NCBI GenBank assembly: GCA_947247005.1
Contig: OX365956.1
Location: 1,185,501-1,249,500 of the forward strand
DNA: 64,000 bases
Direction: 5' to 3'
From: Spisula solida
Taxonomy: Eukaryota > Mollusca > Bivalvia > Venerida > Mactridae
The position numbers and the translations under genes were made by a program. Below the pieces are notes generated by a model that did not search any database, was not told the DNA's origin, and saw nothing but the letters and a program-made list of their open reading frames with translations. Position 1 is the first letter of the stretch; each line of letters starts with the position of its first letter. Of the stretch, positions 22,801 through 36,474 are shown in pieces.

Positions 22801-25800
22801 AAGGTAAACATTCTGTGTTAATTTGTAGTATAAGGACATACGTTATGATATGGAGTATAGGGTTAAAGTTCATAAAGTATACTTTTTTTCAGTGTTTCCA
22901 TTCAAATATCACGGTTTGAGGTAGAAGATGAAACTGACTATGACGATCCTGATTATGAACCTAGTTACGAAATTTGTCCTTTATTGTAAGTACTTGACAC
23001 AAGTTGTATTTTTGATACTAGCAGTGATTGTAAATCAGGTGCCCTACAATCTATAAATGATTATCCAGAAATTATTGGATAAAAAATATATTGATTAATT
23101 TGCTTATTTTATAAGCTCAATTCTAACAATAGAATACTAGTAATGTTTGAAACAGAATTGTAATGAAAGGATGTGTGCTTATTGCACCCAACGCAGAGTC
23201 TTGATTTATTTCAGGATTATTTCATTGTACCTTAAGTAGTAAAATGGGTCTGTAGAACACTTGGCCTTATGTTTCTCAATCTTTATAATATTATGGAGGT
23301 TGGACAGCAACAGTATACCCTTACGATTTGTGGTCAAGATCACTGTACCGTTTAGCATGAATGATTGAGCCAGGACTATAGAATTGATATTCTAGATGTG
23401 ATCATTGTGACCAACATAAATAATTGTGACCAACTCTTGAACTGTGGATGGACTGATGAGTGACGAAGACCGATTACAAAAGCCAATCTAAACGGATGAT
23501 TCAATGGACAACTAGTATTTATAAATAGTCTACTATTGGTCAGAAAAAAGTATGGAATAGTCAGGAAATTTAAATTCATAAACTATGTGGCAAAACTGAA
23601 AAAATGAAAAGGTTTAGGCTTAATAAATATATTTGCTTACCAAACAGGGATGATGAAACAGCTGAGGATTTGCCATTTGAAGAGGCAGAGTTTGGGTTGG
23701 AAGTGCCATTGGTAGATGAGGAAGAGGGTGATGAGACGGATGCGGTGGTTGAGGGTGTAGCCCGTGTAAAAATGGACAAAGCAGAGCAGGAAGTTGTGCA
23801 GGCCACTAAATGTCTGGTGTTCCTGTCACAGCTTAAACAGCTCCTTCATATGAAGACAGACTGCTGCCGAACTTGTGGTAGTAGAAAGATAAAGATGGCT
23901 GAGTCATTCATTGGCTCTGCTGTTTACTTCAAATGGGTAAGTTCCTCACTTTCAAGTGTAATGTAATTTTGAAAGATCAATACATTTGTACATATAATAT
24001 AGTAGCAGATTTTACAAAGTAAATCCTTACTAAATATCGTCTCATATGGTTGTTATTGTGTTTCAAACGGAGGAAGGCATTCTATGCAGTGCAAAAATTG
24101 AATATGGGTTGTCTGGGTTTAAAAGCTAAGTCAACAATTTGAGTAGTATGAAAACCTTGTGCATGCATAGAGGCTAAATCTTCGTGTGATTTTCATGAAT
24201 CTTAGTAAGCAATTGAATATTGTTACTTGTGTTACAGTAGAGGCTTTCAATACTTCTGCAGGTGACATATATTTCTAAAACAAACAATTAGATATATGTA
24301 AACACATTGATGATTATTGGTAAAATTAGATTGATACATGTACATGGAATTTCCTCTGTAAAAGTTTTTTATCGCTCATTCAAGAGGTAAAGGGTGGACA
24401 AAAATATATACATGTGTACTTGAGTCTTCCAAATCAGTTGACCTTGGGCGGAGATCTAGGGTATTTCTGGATAGATTAGGCTGAATACAATTATTGTTAT
24501 TATCTTACGACTCAGTTAAGTGATATAAGGCGACTATTTTTTCAGACGTGTGAAGAGGGCCATGAAACTAGGTGGTGTTCACAGCCAGCTATGAACAGAA
24601 TGCTGCATGCAGGTGATTTTCAGATCTGCTCGACTATTCTGACTAGTGGGAACAACTACGGCAAGATGAATTTGTGGGCTAGGTTTTTACATTTGAAGTT
24701 CCCATCTGCTGACCAATTCCACAAAATACAGGGACATTATCTGGTGCCTACAATTGATTTGTTTTGGCAGAACCTTCAAAACGAGGCAGTACAAGAATTT
24801 GCAGCAACCGATGTTGTGGTGTTGGGTGAGTTATTTTTCAGAACATACATGTTTCATAAAGAATGATGCATAAAATATTTGGTTTAATTTTAGCCATTGA
24901 TGTAATTAGATCATCAAAATAGTTAAAAACAATGAAAGATGAACATTTCTACAAAGAACACAATAATAATTATCACATCAGTCGAATTCTCTCCAGTCTT
25001 ATCAAAACTATATACACAGTGCTCTCCAATGAGCAACAACATCTCCTAAACAACATCATCATTTTGTATAAGAAGTAGCTATAAAACCTCTTCATAGCAA
25101 CAATCCCTGCACAACAACCGAACATTCGGTATCCCAAAGGGTATCGCTCTGGAGAGATATACTGTAAGAATAAGTACTCTCATTACTTGTTGAAATTTTT
25201 TACTCTTGTGTTACAATTAAGCTGTATACAAAGAATTGGTGCTACATCAGTATATACTATACATGCCAAACCCAATGGTTTATTTGCTGCATAATTTTCT
25301 TCTTTTTTTAGTGTTTCTGTTCCTCAACAATTTTTGTCAGTTTCATACGGTGGCTGATTCACTTATTAAACCAGTTTTCCTGGAATGTATCCGCACCAGT
25401 ACTAACTTACCCTTCCATAAGGAACTAACAACTTCTCCTTGATTTGGAGTAAGATCAACATTTTTCAAGGAAGGGAATGACCTGTTACCACTAGAAATCG
25501 AACTCTGGCTGCCAAGTTATATATCCAGTAGGACTGTAAATCGGTTTCTGATATAAATCGAAATCCATTATTTTGCATTATCTTATCAAGTTTTTTTTGT
25601 AGACTCAAAATTGTCAGCTTGTCGACGCAGCTTACGTCAAGAGTGAATCTTATTTTCAAACAAGAATCTGCCATGCAAACCATTCATGCAATTTAAAACA
25701 TGTTGTTTATCACATCTCAGGCCTGACTTGTGTTATCCATGTTAAATACATGGTGCAAGTTACGCTCCCTACAGCGCTTTGATTTCCACTTAACCGTTAC

Positions 25801-26869
25801 AATTCACGATGTAGTTTCGGGCGAGGCAATTGGAGAGTAGGTGCAAGTCTGCAAGTGCCTATTTACAGTATTTAGATGTTTTTTACACTGATACGCAGCC
25901 CTTATATCCAGTTACAGTGATATGTGTTTGGTTTCTGTTGGGTGCTCACTGCTGCCTTCCCTATCGAGTTTGTTATTATCGTTTTGTCAGACATGGTTGT
26001 CTGACCTCTAATGCTATGACATGTGTCATATTAATTTAATGTATTTTCTCTTTATAAGGTGATGGACGAAATGATACGCCTGGCCACTGTGCACAGTATT
26101 GCTCATACACCATGATGGAAATGTCCACAAAGACAATCTTAACACTAAAAACGCTGGACAAGCGTATGACTGATAGGAAGTCTGGCAACATGGAGAAGGT
26201 GGGCTTCAGAGCTGCTATGCAGGAGCTGTCTGATAAGGGGCTGACCGTTACAGAGGTTGTGACTGATGCTCACCTGGGCATAGGTGCACTAATGAGTTAG
26301 TACTACAGTGTTCAGAATGATTTCAGTTAGTGTTCATAAATATAAGGATAACATATTCTCAACTGTTCAACTATATCAACACATTTCTAGATTGTAAGTG
26401 TTCCCCATGAAAGATTATGGATATATTGCCTTGTACATGTCTGCAGGCTAGTCTAAACTGGTCTAAGATCTTATGCAGGGAGGTTGGTCATCATCGGTAG
26501 ATGACCCATATTATATTGAGGTCAAATGCCAAGGTGGATTGATTTCCACAGAATGGTTCCTATTCGTATAATAATTTAAGAACCGTTGGGCGTAAGATTC
26601 TAAAGTTTTATTGAGAGGTTAGTCATCCTCCGTAGATAACCTCTATTTGGTGTTAAACTCAGTAGGTCAAGGATATGGTGACCCTAAACATAAATGACTG
26701 TTGGACTGTCATGAGGTGTACAATGGGTATGATACATTTTTCACTCACAAACATCTCTGCAGCAACATAACCAAGACTGCTCTTATTTTCAGAGTCAGAC
26801 TACAAGGATATACATCATTCCCATGATATATGGCATGTGGCGAAGAATCTTGGAAAGAAACTCTCCAAA
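19886..26869 (+). CDS. Giant-element transposase, exons 1-9 (N-terminus, zinc motif, first catalytic core)
   Basis: Exons by GT-AG sites and phase: 19886-20097, 20657-20848, 21591-21650, 22400-22468, 22893-22985, 23648-23936, 24546-24825, 26059-26295, 26793-26869. Every junction keeps frame. The start MADEDTAARKRSGRGRPSLP is basic and AT-hook-like (GRGRP). Exons 3-6 are acidic linkers. Exons 6-7 hold a split zinc ribbon (DCCRTCGS .. TCEEGHETRWCSQP). Exon 8 begins GDGRNDTPGHCAQY, followed by VTDAHLGI; exon 9 has HHSHDIWHVAKNL. Asp400 and Asp468 are the likely first two acids of an RNase-H-fold DDE core (inference). I recognise this protein family from many uncharacterised metazoan proteins but cannot name its superfamily. 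Confidence 0.82.
21835..22315 (+). repeat. Dispersed repeat ending CATTAACG..GAACTCAGTCTTGTTT
   Basis: Second copy of the 13.28-kb family, inside transposase intron 3, with an internal 58-base partial duplication (CATACTTTTTTACCATTTTA twice). Confidence 0.65.
25295..25520 (-). mobile_element. SINE copy, CCACATGTGG family (diverged)
   Basis: It aligns by eye with 42.77-43.0 kb: GGCTGATTCACTTATTAAAC, CAGTTTTCCTGGA.TGTAT, AACTTCTCC, then GGGAATGACCTG and the tRNA-like head in inverse orientation (AGAAATCGAACTC). It lies in transposase intron 7. Confidence 0.6.
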
Positions 26870-27882
26870 GTAAGTGTTGACGCAATTGTTCTATTTCATA
26901 GTTATATTTGTGGTGAACTCAACCATTCTTGTTTGACATATGTTTGTGTGTAGAAACATTCCGATCTAGAGCAGACCATAACTGTTTTACTTGATTTAGT
27001 GATTTTTTTAAATAACCTTGCACAATGATACATAAATACCGAAAACTGCATGCTGCTTACAACACCATTATCGCAATTTTAAAGATATTCCTGGCCCATA
27101 TTTTACATCAATGAACGACAAAAAACACATTTCAAACAGTTAATTCATCACTTAATAGGCAGAATGAAACAATAAAATCAAAAGAAAATTGCTTGCAAGT
27201 AACAGAAAAAATAATTTAAATATTCGTAAAATTAAAAAAACTGGCAGTTTTTTTAAGTGGCGGAAATTGCCGAGGTAACACGACGAGGCTCCGGAATTTC
27301 ATACACAACAAAAATGGCGGATGATCTGACAACAAAAAGCCAGTTGTGACGGAATCTGCTAAGAAAAGAAAGAACCATGCTTATATGCGGGACATTGGTA
27401 AGGCCTATGTCCATATCGGGAGATGATTCATTTGATGGAAACACTGGAAAAGTCGATTGTCGCTGAAGTCCGACGCGAACTTCGTCAATGATCTCTGATT
27501 GACAGTGACAGGTAGCGAAAACAAAATTCGTCTTATTTAAATTGTGAGATGCATGTCCGGTATCAACGTAACGGCTCATATGTATATATTTGTTTACTTC
27601 AGCAATATTGTACTATACAAGTGCTCTATATATACATGTATCGCTTTGAAAATTGCACGAACCAGTGCCGTCCTTGGCAATTTCGTACCCGACGCTTGAT
27701 CACTGATCAGACTCTTTATCTCATGGACTTCAAATTTCTCAATTCACTTGTTTTTTCGAACTAAGTTTTTTTATAAATTTATTATAACCTGACTGTATGT
27801 TTATTCATGGAATTATATGTGATTATTCATTTATGTCCATGGTTTATTTAAGGAATGCCTTTATTTAAGACTGAGATAAAAT

Positions 27883-28031
27883 TCAGGCCTCAACAAATAT
27901 TTTAAAAAGCACTCGTCCTGCAATATTGACAAAGAAGAAAACCCCAAAACCTTACTAGTCCTGCTATATGAATAAAGAAGGAAGATATTGTGCAGGACGA
28001 GCAGACGAGTGGATTCATTGAGGCCTGAAAT
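27883..28031. mobile_element. Palindromic MITE, ends TTCAGGCCTCAA
   Basis: AATTCAGGCCTCAACAAAT and inverted ATTCATTGAGGCCTGAAATT, with ACTCGTCCTGC.ATATT inverted inside as ATATTGTGCAGGACGAG. The arms are about 50 bases. No coding capacity is seen. Confidence 0.6.
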
Positions 28032-28053
28032 TGTCATGTAAATTTCTTTTGAT

Positions 28054-28684
28054 TATAAAATATGAAGTGGCTAGATGTCCGGTAACCGGACATCTGGAGT
28101 CTGGAGGTCCGGTAACCAGACGTCTAGACAATGCTTGTAGGACAGGCTAGAGGTCCATTAATTGATTTCAAATTAATAATTTAATTATGTTGTCATATTT
28201 TAAACACAAAATGTCATTTTTATACTAACTCATTTTAAGATAATTTCTTGATGGATGGGTTGATCTTGCATATAACTTTATTGAGACGTTTGCAGAGTTT
28301 GTTGTACTGTCGGCGTGTCTGTGTAAAAGAAACCCAAATACTATGTGTGGTACCCCTCTAGACTTTAAGTCCTTCTAAACGTGTATTAGTTCTCGCGTCA
28401 CTTGTTGTCCAACACAGATTAATATTTTGTGTTTACGTGTAGGCCTAAAGAAACACTCCAGGTCACTATTATTCACAGTCAATGATTATCAACATTTCTG
28501 TCAAATACTATTAAACCTGTACAACAAGGTAAACACTTGTTTATGTCATGGAAATTCTTGACACAACATAAAATATGTGGTTTATACATATGAAATAAGT
28601 TACCGGACCTCTAGCCTGTACTACAAGTACAAGCATTGTCTTTAGATCCGGTAATCGGATCTCTAGCCACTTCCTATAAAATAT
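28054..28684. mobile_element. 610-bp TIR element with CCGG-rich ends
   Basis: GAAGTGGCTAGA at 28064 is inverted at the right end (to 28673); the inverted similarity continues with gaps through TCCGGTAACCGGA, GACAATGCTTGTA and CAGGCTAGAGGTCC. TATAAAATAT flanks the left end directly (28054-28063) and recurs one base beyond the right end (28675-28684). The class is unassigned. Confidence 0.65.
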
Positions 28685-29379
28685 GAAAACAAATCGCCAT
28701 ATGATATAGGCCTATTATCAGTAACAGGATTCTGAAGAACATTCATATATTTCAGACTTGATGAGCAACTATTGAGCAAATTGTTACTACTACCCTGACT
28801 CTGAGTCATCTATTCCAACAGTTCAAGCAGTCACCCTGTTCCATGTGGCCTTCAAAACCTAACACAGGCAACACCAGGTTCAATGGCTTATAAAACTACA
28901 GTAGGACAGGCACTATGTAACCTGCCTGTATCAGAAATATCTCCTGCATTAGACAGAAGTTGGTCATAACTTGGTGGTTCATAAAAGCTGGAACCGAATA
29001 GTTATTCATCCCAGATAAAAGGTATTTATTTGTTGTTTGTTTCATTCGAAGGTTGCATAATTGGTCAATTGGATAAAATGTATCCTTAATTATAATGTGT
29101 TTGAATGTTATATGTTAAATCGACTAATTATGACCCAACCCATCTTTGAAGAGGCTGTATATATTATATTGCTTTGCACATGACGATCAGTCGGTCGGTA
29201 GACCAAATTGTTTTTCCATTCAATAACCTAAGAACGCTCTGGTGAGTGTGACCTTCACCATTTCTGACTATTGGGCTGCCATGGGGGCATATGTGTCTCT
29301 TGTGTTATTTTAATTTTCCAACACATTATGTTTAAGAGAAAAATGTCCATGTGTACTGGCTTCATAAATGGATAAGAAA

Positions 29380-29745
29380 TATTTCACAATTTTATGTTCC
29401 ACTGGTACCTTTAAAGTGAATTCAGCAACTTCTCCACATGTGGAGAAAAATTCAACCAGGAATCCACAACCTCCACATGTGGAGGAAAATGAACATTTAT
29501 GTCATGGAAGTGTATGACCTGTCGCTTCTGGAATAGAACCAGCACTTTTGGGTTTGGATTTCATCTCACTAACCTAGCCTAGGGACCACTGAAATAGTTC
29601 TTATTCTAGCTTTCCTCTAACGACAATATCATAATGATTACAAACTTATTTTACATCAATTGATGGAAACTGCATTACAATAGCATTATGTGACATTTTT
29701 TTCCCTCCACAATCCACATGTGGAGAAGTTGCTGATACAGAATAT
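29380..29745 (-). mobile_element. SINE copy (29380-29595) plus a fragment (29700-29745), CCACATGTGG family
   Basis: Read on the minus strand, the tRNA-like head (GGTTCTATTCCAGAAGCGAC) is followed by CATGACATAAATGTTCATTT and two CTCCACATGTGGAG boxes. A plus-oriented fragment with TCCACATGTGGAGAAGTTGC lies 100 bases downstream. Confidence 0.6.
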
Positions 29746-31034
29746 ATTGAAAAGATACCAAATATTCTTTTTCAGAGACAAGTCAGAAATGTCGGATGAA
29801 GAAACAATCCAGTCTGATGAAAGCAGTTCAGGGTAATGACGTTCATTCCACCACAGTTCATTCTTACTTTGCTAAGTTATCTCAATTATAAATGTTCAGT
29901 TCAAATAAATAAAGACTTCAAAATAGAAGTTACCTTATTAGATAAGTGTCAAATATCACAATCTTGAACATGTTGCTATGAAAATATCATATGTTGTTTG
30001 AGCTGGGTCATTCAGCATGGACATTCCGATGATCAGCCCCAGACTGATTGGTCTAATAGCTGAATGATTCAGCTTCTGAAATTCTGCATGCTGAAATCAT
30101 TTCGTTCGACAGCTGGGTCTTGGGCGGATCATATTCTGGTATGTGTGTTGGGCATTGTGCCTTTTATGTTTTTTGTTCTCGGCTGGTTGGATTGAGTGTT
30201 GCCAGTGTCTGACTTTTTGCCTTCCAGGTTAAATACTGATTTTCAATTTCTGGTAGAAAGTGTTTTTGTCTGAAAGTCATGGAAACATTAAGTTATGAAT
30301 AAGGTCATGGAAACTTGAATTTTACGTTACATATGTTGCTATTTTAGTCTTATAATTACGGAAACATTAATTGAGAAATTCTTTTTGGTGTTGTTTTCAG
30401 TGTTTCCATTGATATCACTCTACATGAATCTAACTATGATGATTGGATGATGCTGAGTATGAACCTAGTTTTGTCTTGTCAGCAAATCTGTAAGTATAAG
30501 TGTCTGTAATGTATTGGGGGTCATATTGTTAACAATGTCTCAGACGTTTATGTAACGGTCAGAATTCTTGAGTCAATTGTCCACCAGTTCTAACTTGCTC
30601 TACAACAAACAACTGAATACTTCTCTACTTGTTAAAGACGTGCATGTAATCTATGTGATAAAACACAATAACATGTCTGCCAAGCATTCAAAAGCATATG
30701 GTGACAAGTTAATGCTCTGTCGATGTGCATATCATGTACTGAATTTTTTTTTGATATTGTATTAACCTCAACCTTTCATGATAGTAGATCTGCTGCTCTA
30801 TCAGATACACTTTGATAGATCCAAGTGAAGTTGATACTCAAAACAATGTATACATGTTTGAAAATATGTTTAGCTCACTCTATCATGATGGACAGTTCTA
30901 TATTTTTGGTTGAAAAAAACCCCAGAATTTTGTTAGTGGACTAGAGATATAGTGAATCATTTCTGGTTTTCATGCAAAGAATCAAACAGATGCATACAAG
31001 TTGTGGTAATGGTTTATTATTTTCCTTTACTAAA

Positions 31035-31505
31035 TCCAAGGTTTGCTCAGGCCTTTAAAAGTCCTTGAATTTGGTTCAAACTTTGAAAAGTACTTGAAGT
31101 GCTACCTTAAAAATGTCTAAATGGTACTTGAATTCAACTGATATTCCTTGAATTCAGACAAATGGCTTTGAATATCCATTGAAGTTTATGGATGTTGACA
31201 AAATGGCACATCATCTGTGTAAAAAATGAACGAGACACTCTTTTTTCTCAAAAATTTAATGTACAAAATGTATGGGTGCAAATGTCACTGGAAATTAATC
31301 GTAATATTAAATTGAAACCAATAAGGTATTCTTGTGTGTGATGTCACTAGAAAAAGTGTCTAAAATTGCAGTGCATAATGACATTTTTGTACCATTGAAC
31401 CTTTGTAAATGTTTGAGAAAATGCCTTGAAAATACATAGTTTGTCTTGAAAAAATCCTGGGATAGTCCTTGAATTTTGGTGAGAGAATTTTGCAGGAACC
31501 ATCAA
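31035..31505. repeat. Dispersed repeat, CCTTGAAAAGTCCTTGAATTT family, copy 1
   Basis: It shares TTTGCTCAGGCC, AAAAGTCCTTGAATTTGGTT, GGTACTTGAATT and the ending GTCCTTGAATTTTGG with the copies at 36.48 and 43.47 kb. Confidence 0.7.
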
Positions 31506-34087
31506 ATCATTCTGTAGTTTGTTCTGTATGTTCCACACTTGATTCAGTTAAGTTTATCTTGCTTATATAATTTGTATGCAAATGTTTTTTTTTCATATTT
31601 CAGGAGTTCAGCAGATTTTGAATACATAAAACTATTGCTCTAAAAGGCTCTTATATTCTCCACCTGTGTTCAGATGTAGGAACCTTCTGGCTGCTGTAAA
31701 CCTTAATATGAATCTGGGTAGAGAATGTATTATCAATGAAGATGGGATACAAAGGTATGATTCATCAATGTAATCATCAACTGTCTAAATGACTGCAAAA
31801 TCAGGATCAGGATTATTGCAGTCTTCCTATAGTGTCAATTTAATTGTGTTATTGTCATCAGGAAGCAAAACTATTTTAAAGTATAAGTCTAGGGATCACA
31901 AATACACCAGCATAAGTTAAATCATGTGCTGTACCAAGCTTAGTGTTTGATCACTAGCTAATTTAGAGGGGGGACCCAGCATGCACCCCCTAAAATCTGT
32001 GGAGTCTATGCAATTTGTCATATTTTTGCTCGCTTGGGTGGTTATCTATTTATTCCCTTATTTATGGATATAATGAACTACATGTAAGTGTGGCTCAGTT
32101 GGCGTTTGTGTGCTGGCTGTGCTTTTCAATGATCTTTTTGAAACTCTCACGTACATAATGTAGGTTTCAGTACTATTGTTAATTGCATTGACATGTTCAA
32201 GGTCTGATCAGTCAAGATGTGTCGAAATTCTGGTAAAGAAATGTCAAGATAGAATCTACATGCGCATGAAAATGTCTGACAATTGATAAAATTCTAGTAA
32301 ATGTAAGGAATAAAATTGGCTTGAATTTGTAATAAACCTGCCCAATTGCATTCAAAAGACAGTATGTACACACAAGAATGCTGCAGATATAACCAGCGTT
32401 TTCAAAAATCCCCGGGAAACCAAAACCCCTCTAGTTGCTGGATCTCCACTTCACAAACAAAAGTGATGCCATCGAAGGGTATGCTGTTCAGATAAGCATT
32501 GCATTTTTCTAGGTGACTTCGACATGTATATATCAAGTCAATTAGTGTAATCTGGGCTATGCTGCTAAAATATGAGTAATTATTTTTCTTGCTTGCTTCG
32601 CTAGCATTAGGAACATCTTCAATGAATCTTATCAAGGGGACAATGAGTTTTTTTTTGGTAGTTACCTGAGAAAACTATGATGTTTTCCCAGTGAATATTC
32701 CAGAGTAATGAGTATGTGGGGCATGTTACTCAGATAATCAATGCATTAAGTCTTGCTAATTCGCTTCCAGTCACACTATCATTTCATTGTATCAAATTTA
32801 TGTTATCTAGTATCGAACGTGTATGTGGGGCATGCTGCTCAAATAATAATGCATTTTTTCTTCCTCGCATAATCATTTTTCTAAAAGATAGAGAATGAGG
32901 TTGTATGACATACTGCTCAGATAAACAGTTTTTTTCTAGCACGCTTTCTTGGGGGGGGGGTGAGTTAAATACATGTACAAGTGATCCCTCCCCCTCAACA
33001 CCTTATCCTGTATCCGCTCCTGTTGATGAGTTGGGTACCCATCTCTTTACCCAAACATTGTGAATTTAAGCCCTGCAATAGTGTTTTAGCCTCAAACTAA
33101 AAGTTATAATCATATGAAGTGATTGATAATCCACTGACCATGATCCCAGGTGTGAAGGTTAATGACACAACAAAGGTTTCCTATGAAAAATTAAGCAAAG
33201 GCTTGAAAAGCAAACTTTTAACTTATTTAGGTGTCACTCGAATAGTTCTCAACAAACACATATCGGACATAATCCCATTCACTGCTTAGCTAACAGTGAC
33301 TGATTTGTATGTTACATTAACCGATACTGTATTACAACATTTCAGGTTACAAAGGGTATGGAATAAGAAAAGTGGGAGGTGGACAGTACATGCAAAGAAG
33401 GTACTGAAGACATACGATTATGCTCATGGCATTTTGAACAGAGACTGAGTGCTGAAAAATGACAAAACTGGCATTAATGACTTAAGGCTGATTTTGACAC
33501 ACCTTGAGCCAAACTCTACCAAATAAATCTTGTAGGAAAGTGTTTTTGTAAATTTTGAACTTTGAGCTAAAATGACTATGTAACATTTGCTGGGTCCATA
33601 GGTGTGAAAACTTGGCCAATGTCCATGGGTATCTGAAAGTGTTAAAGTATGTCTTAGTTCTTACACTTTTGATTCAGGTACACATTATAATTAGATGACA
33701 TGTATAGATTGTTTCTAACATGCATTAGACTTTGCTTGATGTAAGACTATGTTCTTGTAGATTATATCTGACAGAGGTATTAAAGTTATGCATGTACATG
33801 CAATCAATATTTGTACCATGCTAACCATACCAATTAGTAATTCTCGCTGTAAAACCTTTACTTTTCACGAGGGATAGATTTATGTTTATTTTGAGGTCGA
33901 ACTCTACTATGAAATATAATCTCCTGCTATTAATTAACCTTCCAATACACCTAGAGTATTCCAGCATTTTATTTGTAATCCACAACGAAATTTCATTTTC
34001 AAGAATTCCACGGAATTTGATGCCTGCAAAAATAGGTTGTTTTACAGTATTAGTAAGTGTATTTGCACAGTGTTTATTTGTAAAAAA

Positions 34088-35230
34088 CATATCAGTGGAT
34101 GTGTACGAGTCTTATCAGTTGGCGAGTGCTATCAGTGTTCATTATGTATGAGTGCTATTGGTGTACGATTTGTATGAGTGCTATCAGTGTACGATATGTA
34201 TGAGTGCTATCAGTGTACGATATGTATGAGTGCTATCAGTGTACGATATGTATGAGTGCTATCAGTGTACGATATGTATGAGTGCTATCAGTGTTCATTA
34301 TGTATGAGTGCTATCGGTGTACGACTTGTATGAGTGCTATCAGTGTATGATATGTATGAGTGCTATCAGTGTACGATATGTATGAGTGCTATCAGTGTAT
34401 GATATGTATGAGTGCTATCAGTGTATGATATGTATGAGTGCTATCAGTGTATGAGTGCTATCAGTGTAAGATATGTATGAGTGTTATTAGTGTACGATAT
34501 GTATGAGTGCTATCAGTGTACGATATGTATGAGTGCTATCAGTGTATGATATGTATGAGTGCTATCAGTGTATGATATGTATGAGTGCTATCAGTGTATG
34601 ATATGTATGAGTGCTATCAGTGTATGATATGTATGAGTGCTATCAGTGTATGATATGTATGAGTGTTATTAGTGTATTATGTGTATGAGTGACATCAGTG
34701 TATGATGTGTATGACTATGAGTGATATCAGTGTATGACTATCAGTGCTATCAGTGTATGTTATGTATGAGTACTATCAGTGTATGACTATCAGTGCTATC
34801 AGTGTATGTTATGTATGAGTACTATCAGTGTATGACTATCAGTGCTATCAGTGTATGTTATGTATGAGTACTATCAGTGTATGTGTGATATCAGTGTATG
34901 ACTATGAGTGATATCAGTGTATGATATGTATGAGTGCTATCAGTGTATGACTATGAGTGATATCAGTGTATGATATGTATGAGTGATATCAGTGTATACG
35001 TGATATCAGTGTATGAGTGCTAACAGTGTATAAGTGATATCAGTGTATTATGTGTATGAGTGATATCAGTGTATGATGTGTATGACTATGAGTGATATCA
35101 GTGTATGATGTGTATGACTATGAGTGATATCAGTGTATGATGTTTATGACTATGAGTGATATCAGTGTATAATGTGTATGACTATGAGTGATATCAGTGT
35201 ATGATATGTTTTAGTTCTATTAGTGGATGT
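34088..35230 (+). repeat. Minisatellite, 26-bp unit
   Basis: About forty copies of TATGAGTGCTATCAGTGTAY-GATATG. The first half is regular; from about 34.68 kb it changes into shorter and composite units (ATGACTATGAGTGATATCAG-TG). It lies between the two decayed genes of the inner pair. Confidence 0.9.
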
Positions 35231-35239
35231 GTACGATTG

Positions 35240-36470
35240 CTTTCAGTGAATGTGTATGAAATTCATGTCGTCCATCATTTCAAGTCATGCTTATTTTCTT
35301 TAGTATGTTTGAGAATTGCATTTTCCTTTTTATGCATATACTTATTTATAGAATATTATAGATTATGACCAATGAATCTTGAGATGTTTCTATGTGCAAT
35401 TGCTTGTAAATACATGTTTTGTACTATAAAATTGGTTTATATTATGATATGATTATTGTTGTACAAAGTTTGTTTCACTAATAGTACAGTCAAACATGTG
35501 TGAAAGACAACCTGCCAACAAAGACCACAATTTTATTTCTAATCAAACCATTTTCAAGGTTATTTAAAACCTGAGACTACCTTTCAATGGAGACACTTGC
35601 CGTTACAACAGATGGTCATTACACAGGTTTGACTGTATAGTTACTGAAGTTTATAAAACTGCTATGTGCAGGGGGCTTATGTCCGTATAAACCACATTAC
35701 ATGGAAATGGTCTGTAAAGATAATCAAAAGCATCAGGAATTAAGGTTACCAGGTACAGGGGTGTCAATTTTCCTGATTTATCCGGAATTCCGAATTTATC
35801 ATTCCTGAAAGAGCAATGGTTTCTGGCCAAAATAAAGTTATTTGATCAAAATATTTCAAGAAATAGCAAAGTTATGGTAGATTAAGTCTGCTCTGAAGAA
35901 CGAAATACGATCTGAGTTAATTATGTAACAATGTCATCAAGGCCTCTTGTTTGACAAAAATGGTTGGCCGCATATGATTTTCCTGATCTTAAATTTGGTC
36001 CCTGCAGGTATAATTCCATAGAAAACAGGTAGAATACATTAATATTTCGATAATGCATTTTGATTTACATTTTGTCTGCCATAAATTATAATGACTATCT
36101 TAAAGGACCATTTTCTCGTCTTGTGGATTAACACAATAAACACCATAGAAAATGTCAGAATTGAACTAGGAAAAAGTAACAGTACACAACAATTTTATCA
36201 TTCACACAAATTTGTATTTCAGAGAGAACAAATATTTTTTACATAAAATTCACTCACAATCGCTACTTCATTGTATTCAAACAATTTCCTGATGGTAATT
36301 TATCTTACACAAATACAAATGCAACATATCCAAAGAAATAAAGCTCATTTGGTATTAAGAAAACTAAGTACACTACAAAGGCAATGCATTTAGGAATTTT
36401 AGATATAAAAACATAATCACCAACTGTCATTAGGTTAAAATTTACCACAGATAGATAAAGCATGAACTAA
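35240..36470. other. Gene-free stretch
   Basis: No gene is supported. AT-rich unique-looking sequence lies between the minisatellite and the next dispersed repeat. Confidence 0.5.
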
Positions 36471-36474
36471 CATC

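Larger units (their letters stand above)
27314..33448 (+). pseudogene. Second, decayed transposase copy lacking catalytic exons
   Basis: Inside intron 9 of the main transposase are counterparts of its exons in the same order. Exon 1-like ATGGCGGATGATCTGAC lies at 27314 (frame broken). Exon 3-like 29776-29832 encodes MSDEETIQSDES with matching splice sites. Exon 5-like 30401-30489 is SVSIDITLHES with a frame slip. Exon 12-like 31604-31754 encodes RNLLAAVNLNMNL; exon 13-like 33346-33448 encodes RVWNKKSGRWTVHAKKV and stops early at TGA. A weak exon 2 resemblance lies near 28.76-28.86 kb. Nothing resembling exons 6-11, the zinc ribbon and catalytic core, lies between 30489 and 31604. It is too diverged at the amino-acid level for a recent duplication, so it represents another family member. 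Confidence 0.7.

Noticed and set aside
34088..35230. CRISPR-like array
   Set aside because: Units are contiguous 26-base tandem repeats without unique spacers in a eukaryotic context.
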